A stretch of DNA of 64,000 bases. It comes from Candidula unifasciata. Lineage: Eukaryota; Mollusca; Gastropoda; Stylommatophora; Geomitridae. Positions 11,501 to 26,900 of this stretch are shown here, in pieces; position 1 is the first letter of the stretch; each line of letters opens with the position of its first letter. Below the pieces are notes generated by a model. The model did no database searches. It was not told the DNA's origin and worked only from the letters and a program-made list of their open reading frames with translations. The stretch is taken from positions 372,001 to 436,000 of the forward strand of contig CAJHNH020006201.1 of NCBI GenBank assembly GCA_905116865.2, written 5' to 3'. Both the position numbers and the translations under genes were made by a program.

Positions 11501-14500
11501 CATGAAGAGAGATAAAGGACATTCTTATTGATTGATTGTTTGGAAGGACTTAGTTCATTTAGTTTACTAGAGCTCCGTTTATATGATAGGACCTATTGTA
11601 TTTAGTTTACTATAGCTCCGTTTATATGATAGGACCTTTTGTATTTAGTTTACTATATCTCCGTTTATATAATAGGACCTTTTGTATTTAGTTTACTATA
11701 GCTCCGTTTATATGATAGGACCTTTTGTATTTAGTTCACTACGTTTTGGTCAACAGATCAACATCATGGCACAAGGTAGTAAGTGCTCTCTTCTTCTTCT
11801 AACTCAAGTCTGAGTCCGAAGAAGCTGAGCACAGTGCACAGGCTCTGTATAACCAGCGAGGATCCTGGAATACTTTGGGTAGATTTTTAACTCCACATTT
11901 TTGCCCGGGCAGTGGGCTGCTATTTTCGATTTCCAACTGCCAAGGGATTTTTTTTCATTCACAAAAATGCACACGGTGTCTGATCTCATTACCCAGAGAC
12001 CTGGGGGAATTACTGGAAGTCTAAGTCCTCGTTAAAATAATCCCAGCCCTTACTGGGGATTGAACCCGGAACCTCTAGCACTTGAGGCGGACACCATGCC
12101 TCGAGACCACGCAAATAAAAAAAATTTTTAAAACATTTTTTTAGAGTATTTATATTTTAATATTATTTTAATATTAATAATATTTTTTTAGTATTTAGTT
12201 TACTGTAGTTCTTCAGAAAATATGGAAGAAAAAGGACAGCAGTTTAAACTCCTGTATAGTGTTATCTATGCTTTCATATACATAAAGTCCTTCACATAAA
12301 TTGTTAAACTTCAAAATTATTTTTAATTATTTTCTGTCCAGTTCACTTCAGAGTGATTCCAATCCAACCAGACATGATGCCGAAGTACGGAAACCTCATA
12401 ATCTACATTGAGGTAACAATTTAGAACCTAAATCTTTGTTGCATCTGCTAAAGTTTCTTAAGTGCCAAGTGAAAATTACTGTAATCATCACTTAGAAAAT
12501 ATTATGCACAGTATAGTTAATTCAAAACAACCCAAATAAGAGACCCTGGATCCTTCGCCCATGCCCCTACCCATGTCTTTAATATTCTGCAACCACCATC
12601 TTGTTGGTTAGCCTCTGTCACTTCTGCCAGGAACCATTTTTTGTGTGTGTGTCTGTTGGTACTTCCCCCCCCCCCCCTCCTTTTCCCTTAAACTGAGCAG
12701 CTATTTGATGATTTAACCACCCCTGTGACTTCATGAGTCGCATTCTGGAGGGTAATAAAAAAAAAGGCAAATCCTAGATGCCCCCATTCAGCCTTCAGAG
12801 AGGCTAAAATTAGGGCACTTGTGATGGCTACACTAAAGTGGTGTACCTTGCAGTCCTGTGTTGTAAAGAATTGCCAACCAAATTTTCCACTATTTTTTTT
12901 TTAACCCAAGTAAATTTCCCAGAGTGGATTTGGCAGTCCTATTTTGGGGAAGAAAAAAAAAAAAAGAATATACTCCCCTCCCCTCCCTACAAGCATGTTG
13001 TAAAAGGTGATTAATTGGTGGGGGGGGGGGGGGGGGGGGTTCCTTCTGTCAGAGTGAATCTGCCTGTCTTGGAAGCTGAAATGTTTTGGTCATATCAAGC
13101 GCCACGACGAATTGGAAAAATAATAGCAGAAGGCAGGTACCAGGAAGGAGGGGCAGGGGCCGACCGACACGAAGTTGGGCACAGGATATAAGTCACTCCT
13201 CGAGTATGAAAGTACATGAGGTGGGTGAGCTGACGAGAGACAGTTTCTTTCAGTCAGACCGTGATGAGAGTGACATTATGCAAAGGACCTGCTACATGAT
13301 GATGATGATACAGTTCTGTTGTTACATTGTTTCCAGGACCCAACTGGAATTGCTGTCAGGCGTTGGCAAGGTCTGCAGTCAAATGCTGGGGGCATCATAA
13401 GTCAGCAGTTTCGCTTGTCAGACCAGCCAAACTATGGGACTTGGAACATTCGTGTTGATGCCTTTGTAAGTAATCCAGTGTAGTTAGGGTAGAGCACAGC
13501 TGTTGAGAGTTACTTCCCCAGTGTTTGTAAGTAATTCAGTGTAGTTAGGGTAGAGCACAGCTGCTGAGAGTTACTTCCCCAGTGTTTGTAAGTAATTCAG
13601 TGTAGTTAGGGTAGAGCACAGCTGCTGAGAGTTACTTCCCCAGTGTTTGTAAGTAATTCAGTGTAGTTAGGGTAGAGCACAGCTGCTGAGAGTTACTTCC
13701 CCAGTGTTTGTAAGTAATTCAGTGTAGTTAGGGTAGAGCACAGCTGCTGAGAGTTACTTCCCCAGTCTACACAAAATGAACAGGTAGTGAAAGACCTGGT
13801 CTGTTTTGTTGCCAGTGTGGTGTGACCTGCTTTCTAGACTTAACTTTTTTTGTTGTATTCTATTTGTGAATGATGTCATTGCTGACTTTTATAGTATTCT
13901 TTTTTGCCATTCCCTTTAAGGGCTGCATGGCTCAGTTTTGGGAGAAAAAAAAATATGAAAAAACCCACTGTCCTTCTAACAAGCATGCCATAGAAGTCAA
14001 TTAAGTAGGAGTGTTTTCGTCAAAATCAGCTTGGAGTTGAGGAGTCAGTAAAGTTAGTTGCATATCCTTTACAGGACGTTGCAGAACCAACCCCAACATT
14101 TTTTGGCTGTTGTGGTTTTTCTAGGCAAATTTACGACCAGTAGTTTGCCATTGCTTTCTGGAAGTCAGTAGTGCATAAAATAAGTGGAGTTTACAGCCAT
14201 GTACACTGAGAAAAAGATCTTCATCATGTATATCGTTGGATTGCATTTTTTGTCATCAAGTCTGTGGCTGAGTATATACAGTGTTGACAAGCATCTTTTC
14301 CAGTTGGCTTTCTCTAGCCTTTGACTGTCAACAGTTTACCTGCAGGGCACACAGGATTGTCTCTCTGAGCTACCAGTGCAATAACTCTTGTGGCCATTGG
14401 AGCTGATAAGCCTCTCTTCCATGCTAAAGTGAAGATACTTTTTCCATCCAAAATGGCTGTTAGTTGGTTGTGCATGCTTGCTTGCTTGCTTGTTGTACCC

Positions 14501-16459
14501 CACCAGGACATAACACAAGTGATAAACACCGGTGACACAAAGTGCCACCATGCGGATGAGGATCACCCGTGGAGAGGCCCCAGAAACCCCTTTCAGCCGT
14601 TATGACTACCATTGTGGCCCATCTATGTTTAGGGCTCCCGGCAAAAGCCAGGGTGGGGCTTCAAATAATGAAAAATTGCATCCCACAAGTGGATGACTGG
14701 TGATAATTTAGCTGGTTCAATGTTGATGCTCTGAAAAGTTATTTGTTTCCATCTAGGTTTTGCTGATGCAAATTTTCTATTTCTGGACCGTCTTTTTCTT
14801 CTTCTTCTTCTACTTCGCGTTCACCGGCTGTAAACTCTGGCAGAAAGTTTTATTTGTTTGTCCACCTCTAGACTTTACTCTTGTTCCATAACTTGAGTGT
14901 TGAGTGCAAATCCGTTTAACAGATCTGACTTAATTGTATGCAGATTGTTGGTTCCTTGCCTCCTAGGCAGATGCACTCTGACTTCGAAGGAAGCCCCCAG
15001 TTAGTCGACTCTTACGACATGCTTGTTTGGAACGCAGTGGGTCTATTCTTGTTTCCCCCACAATGGGGCCCTAGAGCCCACATGTGGAATTTCCTGGACC
15101 AGAAGTCCAAAGGTTCAGGCACTCAGCTAGTTAACAGAGGGCTTGATGGTACACTATGCACTGTAGTTGATTAAGAATTTTTTGTATGCGTGCGTGCGTG
15201 TGTGCGGGCGCCAGCAGTGTGTTTTTGCCTGCATTAAAATGAAGGGTTGCGGATTACGCTTAGAATGGCATTTACATTTGTGGGTGCAATGCCGGCTTTT
15301 GTGATTTATTTATTTGTGCCAACAGTAAGCTGCAATTGTGGAATGGGACCACTAGTGTCGGCACATCTAACAGCTGCTTTATCCTTGTTTACTTTGCATG
15401 TGGAAGCTTCAAATTTTTCTGGAACTGACAAGCTTTTCTCTAGTTTTTAAATGAGACAGTGCAGGACATTCCTTGTTATTTGACTGGCTAGGAACAGATT
15501 AGTTAGGGGGCAACCATCTGCTGTGATGTTGGAACCTTGACTTATGACCAGATAGTGGAGACACTTCATGGAAGTTATATTATTCAGGTAAAGGGTACAC
15601 TGGTGTACATTTTGGCTTTGATAGAAGACCAAGGGAAAGAAGTCTAAACTCAGCAGTCAGACATGGTGACTGCCTTTTATAGTACACTAGTGCCCGGCTC
15701 TCTAGCGTAGTTGGCTAAACCGGATTGCGCGGTGACCGGGTGACGAACTCCATGTGGTCCGGGTTCACTCCCGGGGGTAGGCAGAAAAGCCACATTTCTC
15801 CCAGATTTACGGTATTTACAATGGAATCAAGGCCGAAAGGTTGCGATATCCATAATACCGAATCTAAGCGTTAATAACTCATGGTTTCTGGATACTAAAA
15901 CAAAAAACATAGTACACTAGTTTTTGACATTATCATCAATGTTTTATGACTCTGGCAGTCCGGCGTGTTATGGGATCCTCCTCAATCCCATCTGTCACAT
16001 AATATATGGTGTATTACCTTTTAATATTTTGTCACAGCATACTGTGTAGAAAAGAAGCGTATCAAATGGTATGCTAAAACCACTAATGGTGAACTTAGAA
16101 AGAGAACTAAACAAATTCCAGTGAATCAAGAGTTGAGGAAAGACACAGGCACTAGGTTGGACACACGTTAAGACAATCTGATAATGAAACAACTAAAATG
16201 TCTTTGCACTAGGACGTAAAAAAGGTGTGACTACAGTCGAGCTGATTGCAAGAAATGCTAAATATTACACAAGATGTGACTAGAAAACTTAATTGAGGGA
16301 ATGGAAAAGATGTACACGAACACAACCAAATGTTTCAACTTAAGTCTTTATCAGCGGAATACTAAATACAGCACAAACTGTCACTGGAAAATTCAACGGG
16401 CAAGACAACAGAGCTAATAAAAAATAAAGGTCAACATGAAACCAAGAAGTACTTAATGT

Positions 16460-16491
<32 letters not shown>

Positions 16492-18990
16492 CTATGAATA
16501 TAAAGGGCTATAATATGAAACAAAATAAGGAAGAAGGCATATGTGAAAAGAGGGGTAGAAATATGAATAAGTTAAATAAATTAAATTAAATTAAGCTGTG
16601 TTGAATATAAATCCCTCCCGGACTAAGAATGCCAAAACTATGGATGAAACAATTTTCTAATGAGTAGCGGCTGCTTTGATCAGTGGAGCAAGATTTAATA
16701 GCAGTGTCTGAGGACCCAAGGAGCCAAATAAATAAATATATACCAAGAAATGAGGAAGAGAGTTATAAGCATAGTTCACTGCATGTGAAGACAAATGGTT
16801 AGCCACTTGGCTGTAGTAGTTTAAAGGCCTCTTCTCCATAAGGGAGCTGAAGAAGATTCAGATCTATGTAGATAATAAACAAATCTGGCTCCATTATGGT
16901 CATTTCCACCGTTTGTTTAGCTTCTTTGAAACAGATAAATTCACGATTTTTCATAATGATGGTTATTTTCTGTCTTTTGCAACTGCTGCAAAATCTTCTA
17001 GACTAAAAAAAATTTACCCCCCCCCCCAAAGTTAACCCTTGTAAATCTGAGTCAGTTGTGGAGAGTTAGTAGATTAGTAAGATTAGTCAGCCGCAGAAAT
17101 GGGGCTTTATTTTAAAAAAAGGTATAAATATTGAAGCCATGTTGTAAACAGGCACAACACATTGAAATCTTTTGCTGAACTCATAAGAAGTCTCTAAAGA
17201 AGAAAAGAAGATGTTAAAAGACCAGTATTTTTAAATTTTTAATGAGATGGCACTACTGATGTTCTGTAACTTTGACTAGTTTTTACCTGTGCACATGTAG
17301 CTTGACAGAAAGGGCAGTCAAACGTATCTTTTAAAAACTTCTTCTTCTTCTTCTTCTTTTGTTTGCTTGAAATAGATTATTCATATCTGCATTGTTGTCT
17401 CTAGTATGAACTTCACTGTCTTTTGTAATTCACTCAGCATCTCACATCCATGAATGAAGAATGTAAATCAAATAATATGAGAATCAACATCAAAAAGACT
17501 AGAACTAATGTCAATAGGAAGAAAGGAGCAGGATTTAGACATAGCAATAGAGCATACATATATTCTTCTTCTTCTTCTCTTTTCGTTCACTTGAAATAGA
17601 TTATCTATATCTTCAGTGTTGTCTCTAGTATGAGTGAATTTTGTAATTCACTCAGTGACCCGTAAAGTTTGACTTGCACCGATGTTTCTCTAGGCCAAAT
17701 GTTTTGCCTTGATATGTTGTGTTTGGGACAGTCCTGGGGGATGTGATCTGTTGTCTCAGGTGCCAGTCCAATGTGCACATGGCTGATTCGCCCATTACAA
17801 ATGTTGTGTACATGTGGCTGCGAAGTTAACCGTGTCCTATTCTAATAATAACTTTCTATGGTCTGTCCAAAATATGGTAATCGTCTTGTGCCAGTTTTGG
17901 CGGCTGTCTGATTAATTTGATTATTCTCTTCTTTTGTTGTTTTTAAAAACTATCACATTTTTTGTCAATTTTTGAACATTAGTCTAGAGACAAATATCCA
18001 CATAAAGCTGTTTTGGAGTCTCAGAGAGCTCTCCAATACACAAGTATACATTGATCATACCATACTTTTTGTGTAGATATTACTAGAACAATGGTGAACA
18101 AGATAATATTCTTTGTGGTTGAATGTTTTCTGTTTATATAATTCCCATCAACAGGGACAGACATACAGGAGGCCTTTTATAGTGGAGGAATTTTGTAAGT
18201 TTTGTTTCTGGGAAACTTGGGTTTAATGTTAATGGTTGCTTATCTTTCCCCAAGCCAAGAAAAGTACAAATAGGATATTGTTTCTGCCTGCATATTATAA
18301 GTAGATAGATGAAGACTAAGTAGGGACAGAAAAGAACGTTTGTTTTAGAAAAGGATCAGAATATATTTAACAGAGGAGATGCAGGTTCCTATGAAAAAAC
18401 AAAACAAATACGAACTTTATACTATACCTCACGGAGAAATTATTTGTACATGTCCTTTTCTGCAGTACTAGTAAAGAGATGAATGGAAATGTTTCCCTGT
18501 GGCTTCCAGCTCACTTGTTGGTGGGGGGGGGGGGGGGGGGGGGGGGAGATTGACCTTCTACCTCCTAACAAGTATATCAAAAGAGGTGGCTAATTAGCGG
18601 TGTATCCTATGAAGTTGGAGTGTATCAGCCTGAGAGGCAAGAAGCCAACAGTTTGCATATAAATAAGCCAGATCTGTAAAAATGGATGTGCATGTGAACT
18701 TGAGTTCTGAAACAAGATCAAAGGCCAGACGTGGACAAACGACTGTAACTTTCCACAAGATCAAACGCAATAATAAAGAGGGGGAAGAAACAACCATAAA
18801 TATAGAAATATCTTCTTTGCAAGATAGAACATGGATGTCATTGTATCTTCTTGTTAAGATTATATATATATACACACACACACACACATGCACGCTCACT
18901 CCTCGCTCGCTCACTCATTCTCACTCTTTTTCTTTTTCTCTTACTATCTCTGTCACTCTCTCACACTGTGTCAGTCTATCTGTCTCCACC

Positions 18991-19042
<52 letters not shown>

Positions 19043-20903
19043 ATTTTCCCCCAACCTCTCTCTCTCTCTCTCTCTCCCTCTCCCTCTCTCTCTTCCTTCT
19101 CTCCCCACTTCCTCTCTCTCTCTCCCACCCCTCTCCCCCCCTCTCTCTCTCTCTGTATTGAGTCTCTGCAGGTTCACTGACGTCATACTGAAGTCATAAA
19201 CAGATTTGAAGTGCTGACAGTTCTATACACTTTAGGTCACAGAATTATGAGATGGGGTGAACATTTTCACTACTAATAATTTATCCAAAATACATTTATG
19301 TCCGGAATTACATGCTTGTAATAAGAATCTGATGTGGTTGGGAAATTGTTAACATGTTTGTAGAATATAACATGGTTGTAAAATTATCAGTATTTTTCTA
19401 CCGATAATGTTAATTTTTTTTTTTTTAAAAAATATTTTAAACTTAGCATGTTTTTTTTCTCCAGGGGAACCACGATTTGATGTGAATGTTACAGCGCCAG
19501 CATATATCGTGGATAATGACACTTTTGTTGTTAAAGGTCATATATTAGCAAAGTAAGACCCCTTTCTCTGCCATTAGACACATTTTACACTTGACATCTT
19601 GATCTGAGAAGGTTACTTAATTTTTTTCTATGTCATGTTCAACATCATAAACATTAATAATCTTGCTGAGTGAAGTGGTAAAATGACCCTTTTTCCATAC
19701 CTTCGGGTGTATTGGGCATAGACCCATATTTTAAAGACTGGTTGGCACTCTGTGGGTGATGTGGTCAAAATCATCTGCCTGGTACCCATTCAAGACGGCT
19801 GAACTGGGAACTAAGTTCATTTTTGAAGAAGAACAAAAGTCAGGTTTCATAAGAACCTGAACTCACGACCTTTGGATCCGCAAGCGAGTGTCTAGTCGCT
19901 ACATCACAGCAGCTTCCTGAAAGAGGTAGACTATATGCTTTATGGGCAGCTGCACAAGGTGAACAATTTAAAGACCTATAAAACTTAACTATTCAGCTAA
20001 GCAGAAAGAGGGCATAAAATAAATGACTGCACAGGGGCATCATACATCCTAAATACAGCCCTGGGGTAGGTGATCATGCTTCTCTATATTGTGTCTCTCC
20101 AACAGCATTAATCATCTTGTGTTCTGACACCAAAGAAAAACTGTCAAGAATCTTCTCTCATTACCCTTCCTTTGTTCCTTTTCCATAAATCTTTTCAGTC
20201 GTCACAAAATATAGCTTTTCTGTTCTCACAACGTGGCCAAATGATGATTCTGTCTTACTGATATTTGTGATAAGTTTCTTTACATCTTAACCCCTTTCAG
20301 AACATTTTCTTAGTTTGGCTGTCCCAACAGTTTTCAGCTTTTTTCCAAAGAATCATATCTCTGAGGCTTCAGTGGGTTTTTGCGTAACTCTTTTAGTCCC
20401 AAACAATGCATCATGTGTTACTGACTATCCCCTGCATGTCTCAAAGACCACATCAAATGTCTTCCTATATTTAAGTTTTAGTCTTTGTATACTTAATGAA
20501 TCTGGCTGCTATGGAGGTATCTTTCCTTTATTTTTCATTTCTGCAACACAGCAAGTGGTTAGAATTTTGTTGGCAATATTTAGTGAGAAAATTAATTTTT
20601 TGTATTCTTGTACAAAACTTTATGGAACTGAAAGAGTTAACAGTCCCTTGGGGTGTTTGATTCATTGAGTATTATGTGGCTAATGAGACTTGGTGTGCTC
20701 AGTTCAGGTTGTGATCGTCTAGTAGCTAGACACCAGCATGAGGGCTCAAAGGTATTGGGTTCGAATTTTCATTGAGGCAGATTTTCTTAATTGATTAGGG
20801 CTGCCAGGTTGACCCAGATAAAAATTGGTAGCAGGAAGTGCCCTGAAAAGAAAAGTTGGCCATCATAATGGTGACCACATTACCCATCCAGTGCCAGACG
20901 GTC

Positions 20904-20989
<86 letters not shown>

Positions 20990-23900
20990 AATGACTGGCA
21001 CTTTGACTGTACAGAAACTCTAGGAGGGAGAGAAGATAAATATGATTATTTATTTATGATCAACTTGAAAAAAAAAAATGAACAACAAACAACAGAAACT
21101 CCAGGTTATGAAAATTCTACTAGAAATAGAGTTCAGACCACTTACGCTGATCTCAGATATGGTGAATTTCTGTTATGAAGACCAGTTTGTTGATCCCTGG
21201 CAATCTTTCTTGCTCTAACTTTTATCTGGAAAAGTGGAATTTCTGATAAGAAGAACCATTTCTTGTGTCCACGGTGAGTTCTTCTCAAGTCTGCACTGTG
21301 CGTATAATTATAGGTTATGTTATCTGTCGAGGTTACTGCACACTGGGCATCCCCATGTATGCTCAGTCCTCAGAGGCAGCAGCCACTCCAAGATACCTCT
21401 ACTGATTATTCCCTTGAGGAGTTGGTTATAATGTGTCCTATCTGGGCCCTGCAAGGTGGTATAGATGTGCTTCACCGTGCTTTACTCCTAGGTTAGAATT
21501 ATTTATAATTCTACTAGAAATATATGAAATCTCTCGCACCCTTCAAGAAAAAGTGGCATGTAGTTCAGGCTGCTAAGTTACTTTAAATGTAATTGTTGTT
21601 TTATTTCACTCATGCAACACAAAACATGCGTCATCAGTCGTTTTACACTTATGGAGCTTTTTAGGAGGAGATTGGAGCACCTATGGATCTGTCCGGAGTG
21701 CTGTGTTGATGATGATGATCATCATCAGGTGCCTTGCCGACTGGCGTGGGCGATCATGCCTCTCCATAATCCACGATCTACTGCAGCATGTATCAGTTCG
21801 TGTGCCGACACACCTCCATGTCATGCAACAAGACTGTCAAGAATCTTCTCTCGTTGTCTTCCTCTATCCCTCCTTCCACAGATCTTTCCAGTGGTCACAA
21901 CATGATGATAATCCTTTCTAATCACTAATCCTTGCTCTTCTCCAGTCAAACAAGTGGCAGGCCATGTAGAGGCAATGCTTCAGTCACTGCTTTCTTTCTG
22001 CCACGTGAGGACATCTGGAATGCAACACGAGGTTGGGAGAAGCCTTACAAGGATGCCTTGAAGAACAAGAACAGCCAGACAGCGGGAGTCCCATTGGAGG
22101 TTCCAGAGTATAAAGATATGAAGGATATTTCAGTGAAAGATTACCACTTGTATTTTGCTTATGAATACAGGTTTATAGAATATGTAAGTAAACTAGTGTT
22201 GTGAGTTTAAAACAAAAAAAAGTGAACTTAATAAAAGCGTATTAAAAAAAAAAAGTTAACTCTTTACTAACTCACCATATGTTTTTTGGTCATTTCAATT
22301 ATAATATGATATTCTTTCTGTATTTGATCACAGACAGAAGTTATATTAACCTTTTCTTTATGAATTTTTTGTTTAAGTTCCCCGTGTGAATTCCGGGGCC
22401 CTATTGTGAGGAAAACAAGAATAAACCCACTGCGTACCCAAAAGCATGTCATAAGAGTTGACTAATTGGGAGCTTCCTTCAAAGTCGGATTGCATCTACC
22501 TGAGAGGCAAGAAACCAGCAGTCTGCATAATAATGGGTCAGATCTGTAAAACCAATGCACACACATAACACTAGGGTTCTGGAACACGACTGCAGTCCAG
22601 AAATGGATGAACAACCAGAACTTTCCGCCAGAGTTTACAGCTGGTGAACGCGAAGAAGAAGATTCGTTCAACTATTTCTGTCCCATTGTGTCTCTGTGAG
22701 CATTAACAACAAAAGTAACTGGAGAAAATCTAAACAACAGAAACAGATTACTACAATGAATCCTAAATGCAACTAGTAGAGACAGGATCAAAAATGACGT
22801 TATGAGGAAAGATATTGGTATGGAACCAGTACTAAACTACATAAAAACACAATAGATCCATTGGTTTGGACAGCTTATCTTCACAGCACTTTGGACTCAT
22901 CCATAGGTGCTCAGACACCCTCTCAACATATTCATCAGCTGCGCAGGGTTAATAGTGCCAGTCCTGTGCTGGTTGACAAGACTGCGTGTGTGTCCATTGC
23001 GCTTCTCATGCTTGGCTGTGTCGATCTTTACTCCCAATTCTCATATTTTTAGCATTGATGTGGACACGTTGCTTCCAAAATTCTCGGAACATCCTATCTC
23101 TCTAAGGGCATTGACAATGTCTGTGTGATCCATGGCCTGGCCATCTTCAATAATTGTGGCACCTGCCAGTCTATCAGCTCTTTCATTACTAGCAACACCT
23201 GCAAGCCCTTGGACAAATATGAAGGTAACTGCACACACAGGAGAGTTTTGCAACGAACTCAATCCACTGTGTGAGTAACCAGCCTGCCTCGACCTGCCAG
23301 ATCATGCTCAGAGAATCACTCAGCACACACACGCAATAGTCCTGTAATTTTATCCATGTGAACGCTTGTGTCACCGCCATCACCTCCATCGTCATGCTGC
23401 TGGTAGTCAAGGAGAAGGCACCGCTGGCTTCTTGAACTCTTCTGCCTGAAGAGCGAGCTGTAAATGCCCATGCACTCTTATGTCCTTGTATAACGGATCC
23501 GTCTGTGAAGATCCGCACAAATGTTTCATCTGACTTGTCACTGATAAGCGTGCATACCTTGGTGTTGACAGCAGCTGGTAAATATGAAGAAGAAGAAGAA
23601 GAAGAAGACTTTCACAGATCAGCACAATTTATTAATCAGATTTTCATTTCACTGATTGTTGTGTTAAATTAACCTAATCTGTGGGTCATTTTCAGTATGA
23701 TGGTCACTTTGAGTTTGAGTGGACAAGAGATGAGCTTCTTCGCATCGCCTCTCGTGGCGGGGAGCAGAAGACCCTTGTGGACTCAGAAGTAACATTCTTT
23801 GCAAACGTCACTGATTGGTACTCTGGGATCAACCGAACCGGGTGGGCAAGTACTATTATTTACAGTAACAAGATCAAGTTGCGGTGGATCGGGGGGAATG

Positions 23901-26900
23901 TTCGGACATTCAAGCCAGGATCTATATTGAAAGTTCAGGTGAGCTTGATGTTTTCCTCTATTGTCTGTCTTGCTGCCAGGTTAACCTTGCTGAATAAGGG
24001 TACTAGAAAATTGCCTGGAAAGTGAAAGTTAGTAACATATCCTTTTAATGATACAGGTATTCTATTTTCAGTAAAGTAATATACGAATAGTAACATCAAC
24101 GAATTACTTGTTGCTGATGACCAAGCCTTGATCGCAGATACAGCCATGAATTTTCAACAGCACCTCACATCCATGAATGAAGAATGTAAATCAAATAATA
24201 TGAGAATCAACATCGAAAAGACAGAAGTAATGTCAATATGAAGAAAGAAGCAGGATTTAAACATAGCAATAGAGCATACATATATTCTTCTTCTTCTTCT
24301 TCTTTTTTCGTTCACTTGAAATAGATTATCTATATCTTCAATGTTGTCTCTAGTATGAACTTCACTGTCTTTTGTAATTCACTCAGCGACCCGTAAAGTT
24401 TGACTTGCACCGACGTTTCTCTTGGCCAAACGTTTTGCCTTGATGTATTGTATATGGGACAGTCTTAGAGGACATGATCTCTTGTCTCAGGGGCCAATCC
24501 ACATGTGCACATGGCTGATTTGCCGAATTTAAATTTTGTGTACATGTGGCTGCGAAGTCGGTTGTGTCCTGTCCTGTTGAATAATAACTTGCTGTGGTCT
24601 GTCCATTAAATGGTAATCATCTTGTGCCAGTTTTGGTGGCTTTCTGATTGATTTGATTATTCTCTTCTTTTGTTGATAAGAGACTGGTATGTCAGGTTGT
24701 TCTTCATTTGCACCTTCCTTAGCTAGTTTATCAGCTCTTTCATTTCCAGGAACTCCACAGTGGGATAGTATCCATTGCACAGATACCTTACACTGGCTGC
24801 CTATACATATATTAAACAGGCTATAGTTTGAGGACTGTCGTAGACACAGCAGGAAGAAAGGTAGCAGGTTGAAGAGAGAAAAATACTTGGTGGGTCAGGC
24901 TGAGGGCATTATTCAACAACTTTGTTCAATTGAGGACATAGAACCTGGTGAGGAATGGATACGAGTACCAGCAGAGTTGGATATATCCTTTTCAGTCTGC
25001 ATAAAACTGGGTAGAGATTGCAAACAACAAGGCCCGTTGGTGGTTGAGGCAGAGGTGCAAGCCTTAATTCTTGACAATTCCGCTGACGGAAGTGCAGTTA
25101 TTTACACTGATGGATCTGTCATTTGACACGTACAAAGCTCATGGGCTTTCACGGTTCTGTTTCAGGGGAAAACTAAAAGAAGAAAGCAAGACTTTTGCCT
25201 CAGCTACAAGTAGTTTGACTACGGAGGTGATGGCGATAACAAAAGCAATGATGTGGCTAGAGAGACAGCAGTTTTCCCGTGTGTGCTTTCTAAGTGATTA
25301 CATGAGCAGGCTTAAGAAGATAGAGACAGGATGGATTCGAAAAAAATAGTTGGATTCGTTGATGAAATCTCATCTCAAAGGAATTAGTTTCTTTCTGTGT
25401 GCCAGGACACTCTGGGGTAAGAAGGAATGAACGATCGGATTGGCTTGCTGGCAGGGCCACGATAGGTACAGGAAAATCAGTTGACTAAGACGACATTCTC
25501 AGTGCTGTCAAGGAGGCAGGACGAGAAGATGATTCAGGAAACGACCTTGAATCAGCATCACTCAAAAGACTACAAGAACTTCTGGTCAAAAAAGGTGTCG
25601 TTAAACATGAACACTATACAAGTAGCGAAAGAAGAAAAGTAAATCAACACAGAACTAGTGTTATCAGTCGCCACACGCTGGGGGATGTACTAAAGATGGG
25701 ATTTGAGTGCCTATGGGTAACAGTCTACTGGGTGGACATGGTGAAGACTTTCTAGCATAAATCAGACAGTGCAGCAGAACAGTCATGGTAAGACCTTCAA
25801 TCTTTCTGCAAGAACTGAATCAATTACGTCTTTTATTTCAGGTTGCTGTCTCACAATATGATGGTAGACCGGTCCACGATGGCGGGTCGGTGACTTTGGT
25901 ACCAGCCATCTCTAATGCGGATGGACAAGTCGGCATGTATTCCAACAGTGCACAGACTAGTCCTGTCATTGGTGGCATTGCTCAGTTTGATGTCTTCCTA
26001 CAGACTTCTGCTCAGAGATTTTCTCTGACTGTGAGTTTACATCTGTCTGTGCAAATGTTGGTGTCATTGTTTCTGTGTGGGCATGTCTCTCTCATAATAT
26101 CGCTGTTTGTTTGTAACTTTCTCTTTCCATATATGCAAATGTAAATGCTCAACTCTTTGGGCACCAAGTGATGTATGTATGTATGATGTGTGATTGTTTG
26201 TTGGTATCTTTCCCTCTTTCCAGACAATAGTTGTGTTATCACAATTAATGCTACTGCACACTGGGCATTCCTATGCGTGCTCAGTCCTCCGATGCAGCAG
26301 CCACTCCAAAGTACTTCTACTAATTGTTCCCATGAGAAGCTGGTTATATTGTCTCCTATCTCAGCCTCGAAGACGGCATAGATGTGCTTCACCATGCTTT
26401 ACTTCCATGTCACTCAATCGTATTAGTCAGGGATTCCTCATTCTCCACTAGCCCAGTCCGTACAGCGTCGACGATATCTGTCCATGCTTTTCCCCGCAAT
26501 CCTTAGTGCAGTGCTTGCCAGTTGGTCCGCTCGCTCATTTCCCTTTACGCCCACATGACCTGGTGTGTAGATCCAGGTGAGGGAGGTTAAGTGCAATTTT
26601 CAAATGCTTTCTACCCATTCAGAGCGCATACTGCCTGTTGCTATCTTCTGAAGCAACAGACGATAGTATTATATTGTTCTATGATGGGACTTGCAGCATA
26701 GGACCTCTTTAATTGTTTTTCACAGCTAACTTATTAAAATTTGTTTTAATTCCTGTTACAGTCTTAACATCACATGTATATTTTTGTTTGTCACTTTTTT
26801 GTTGTGTTTGCTCTCCTGCATCCCAACTTTTGTATGCAAACAGAAGATCAATTTTCTGCAACCTCAGACTGTCCAGCTGCTTGTCAAAAGTCCCTGCTAA

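Noticed and set aside
13466..13767. CRISPR-like direct repeats
   Set aside because: Units are contiguous without unique spacers, and the window is eukaryotic.
18682..19199. 159-codon and overlapping frames
   Set aside because: They run through a family A retroposon and a (CA)n/(CT)n microsatellite, with no domain.
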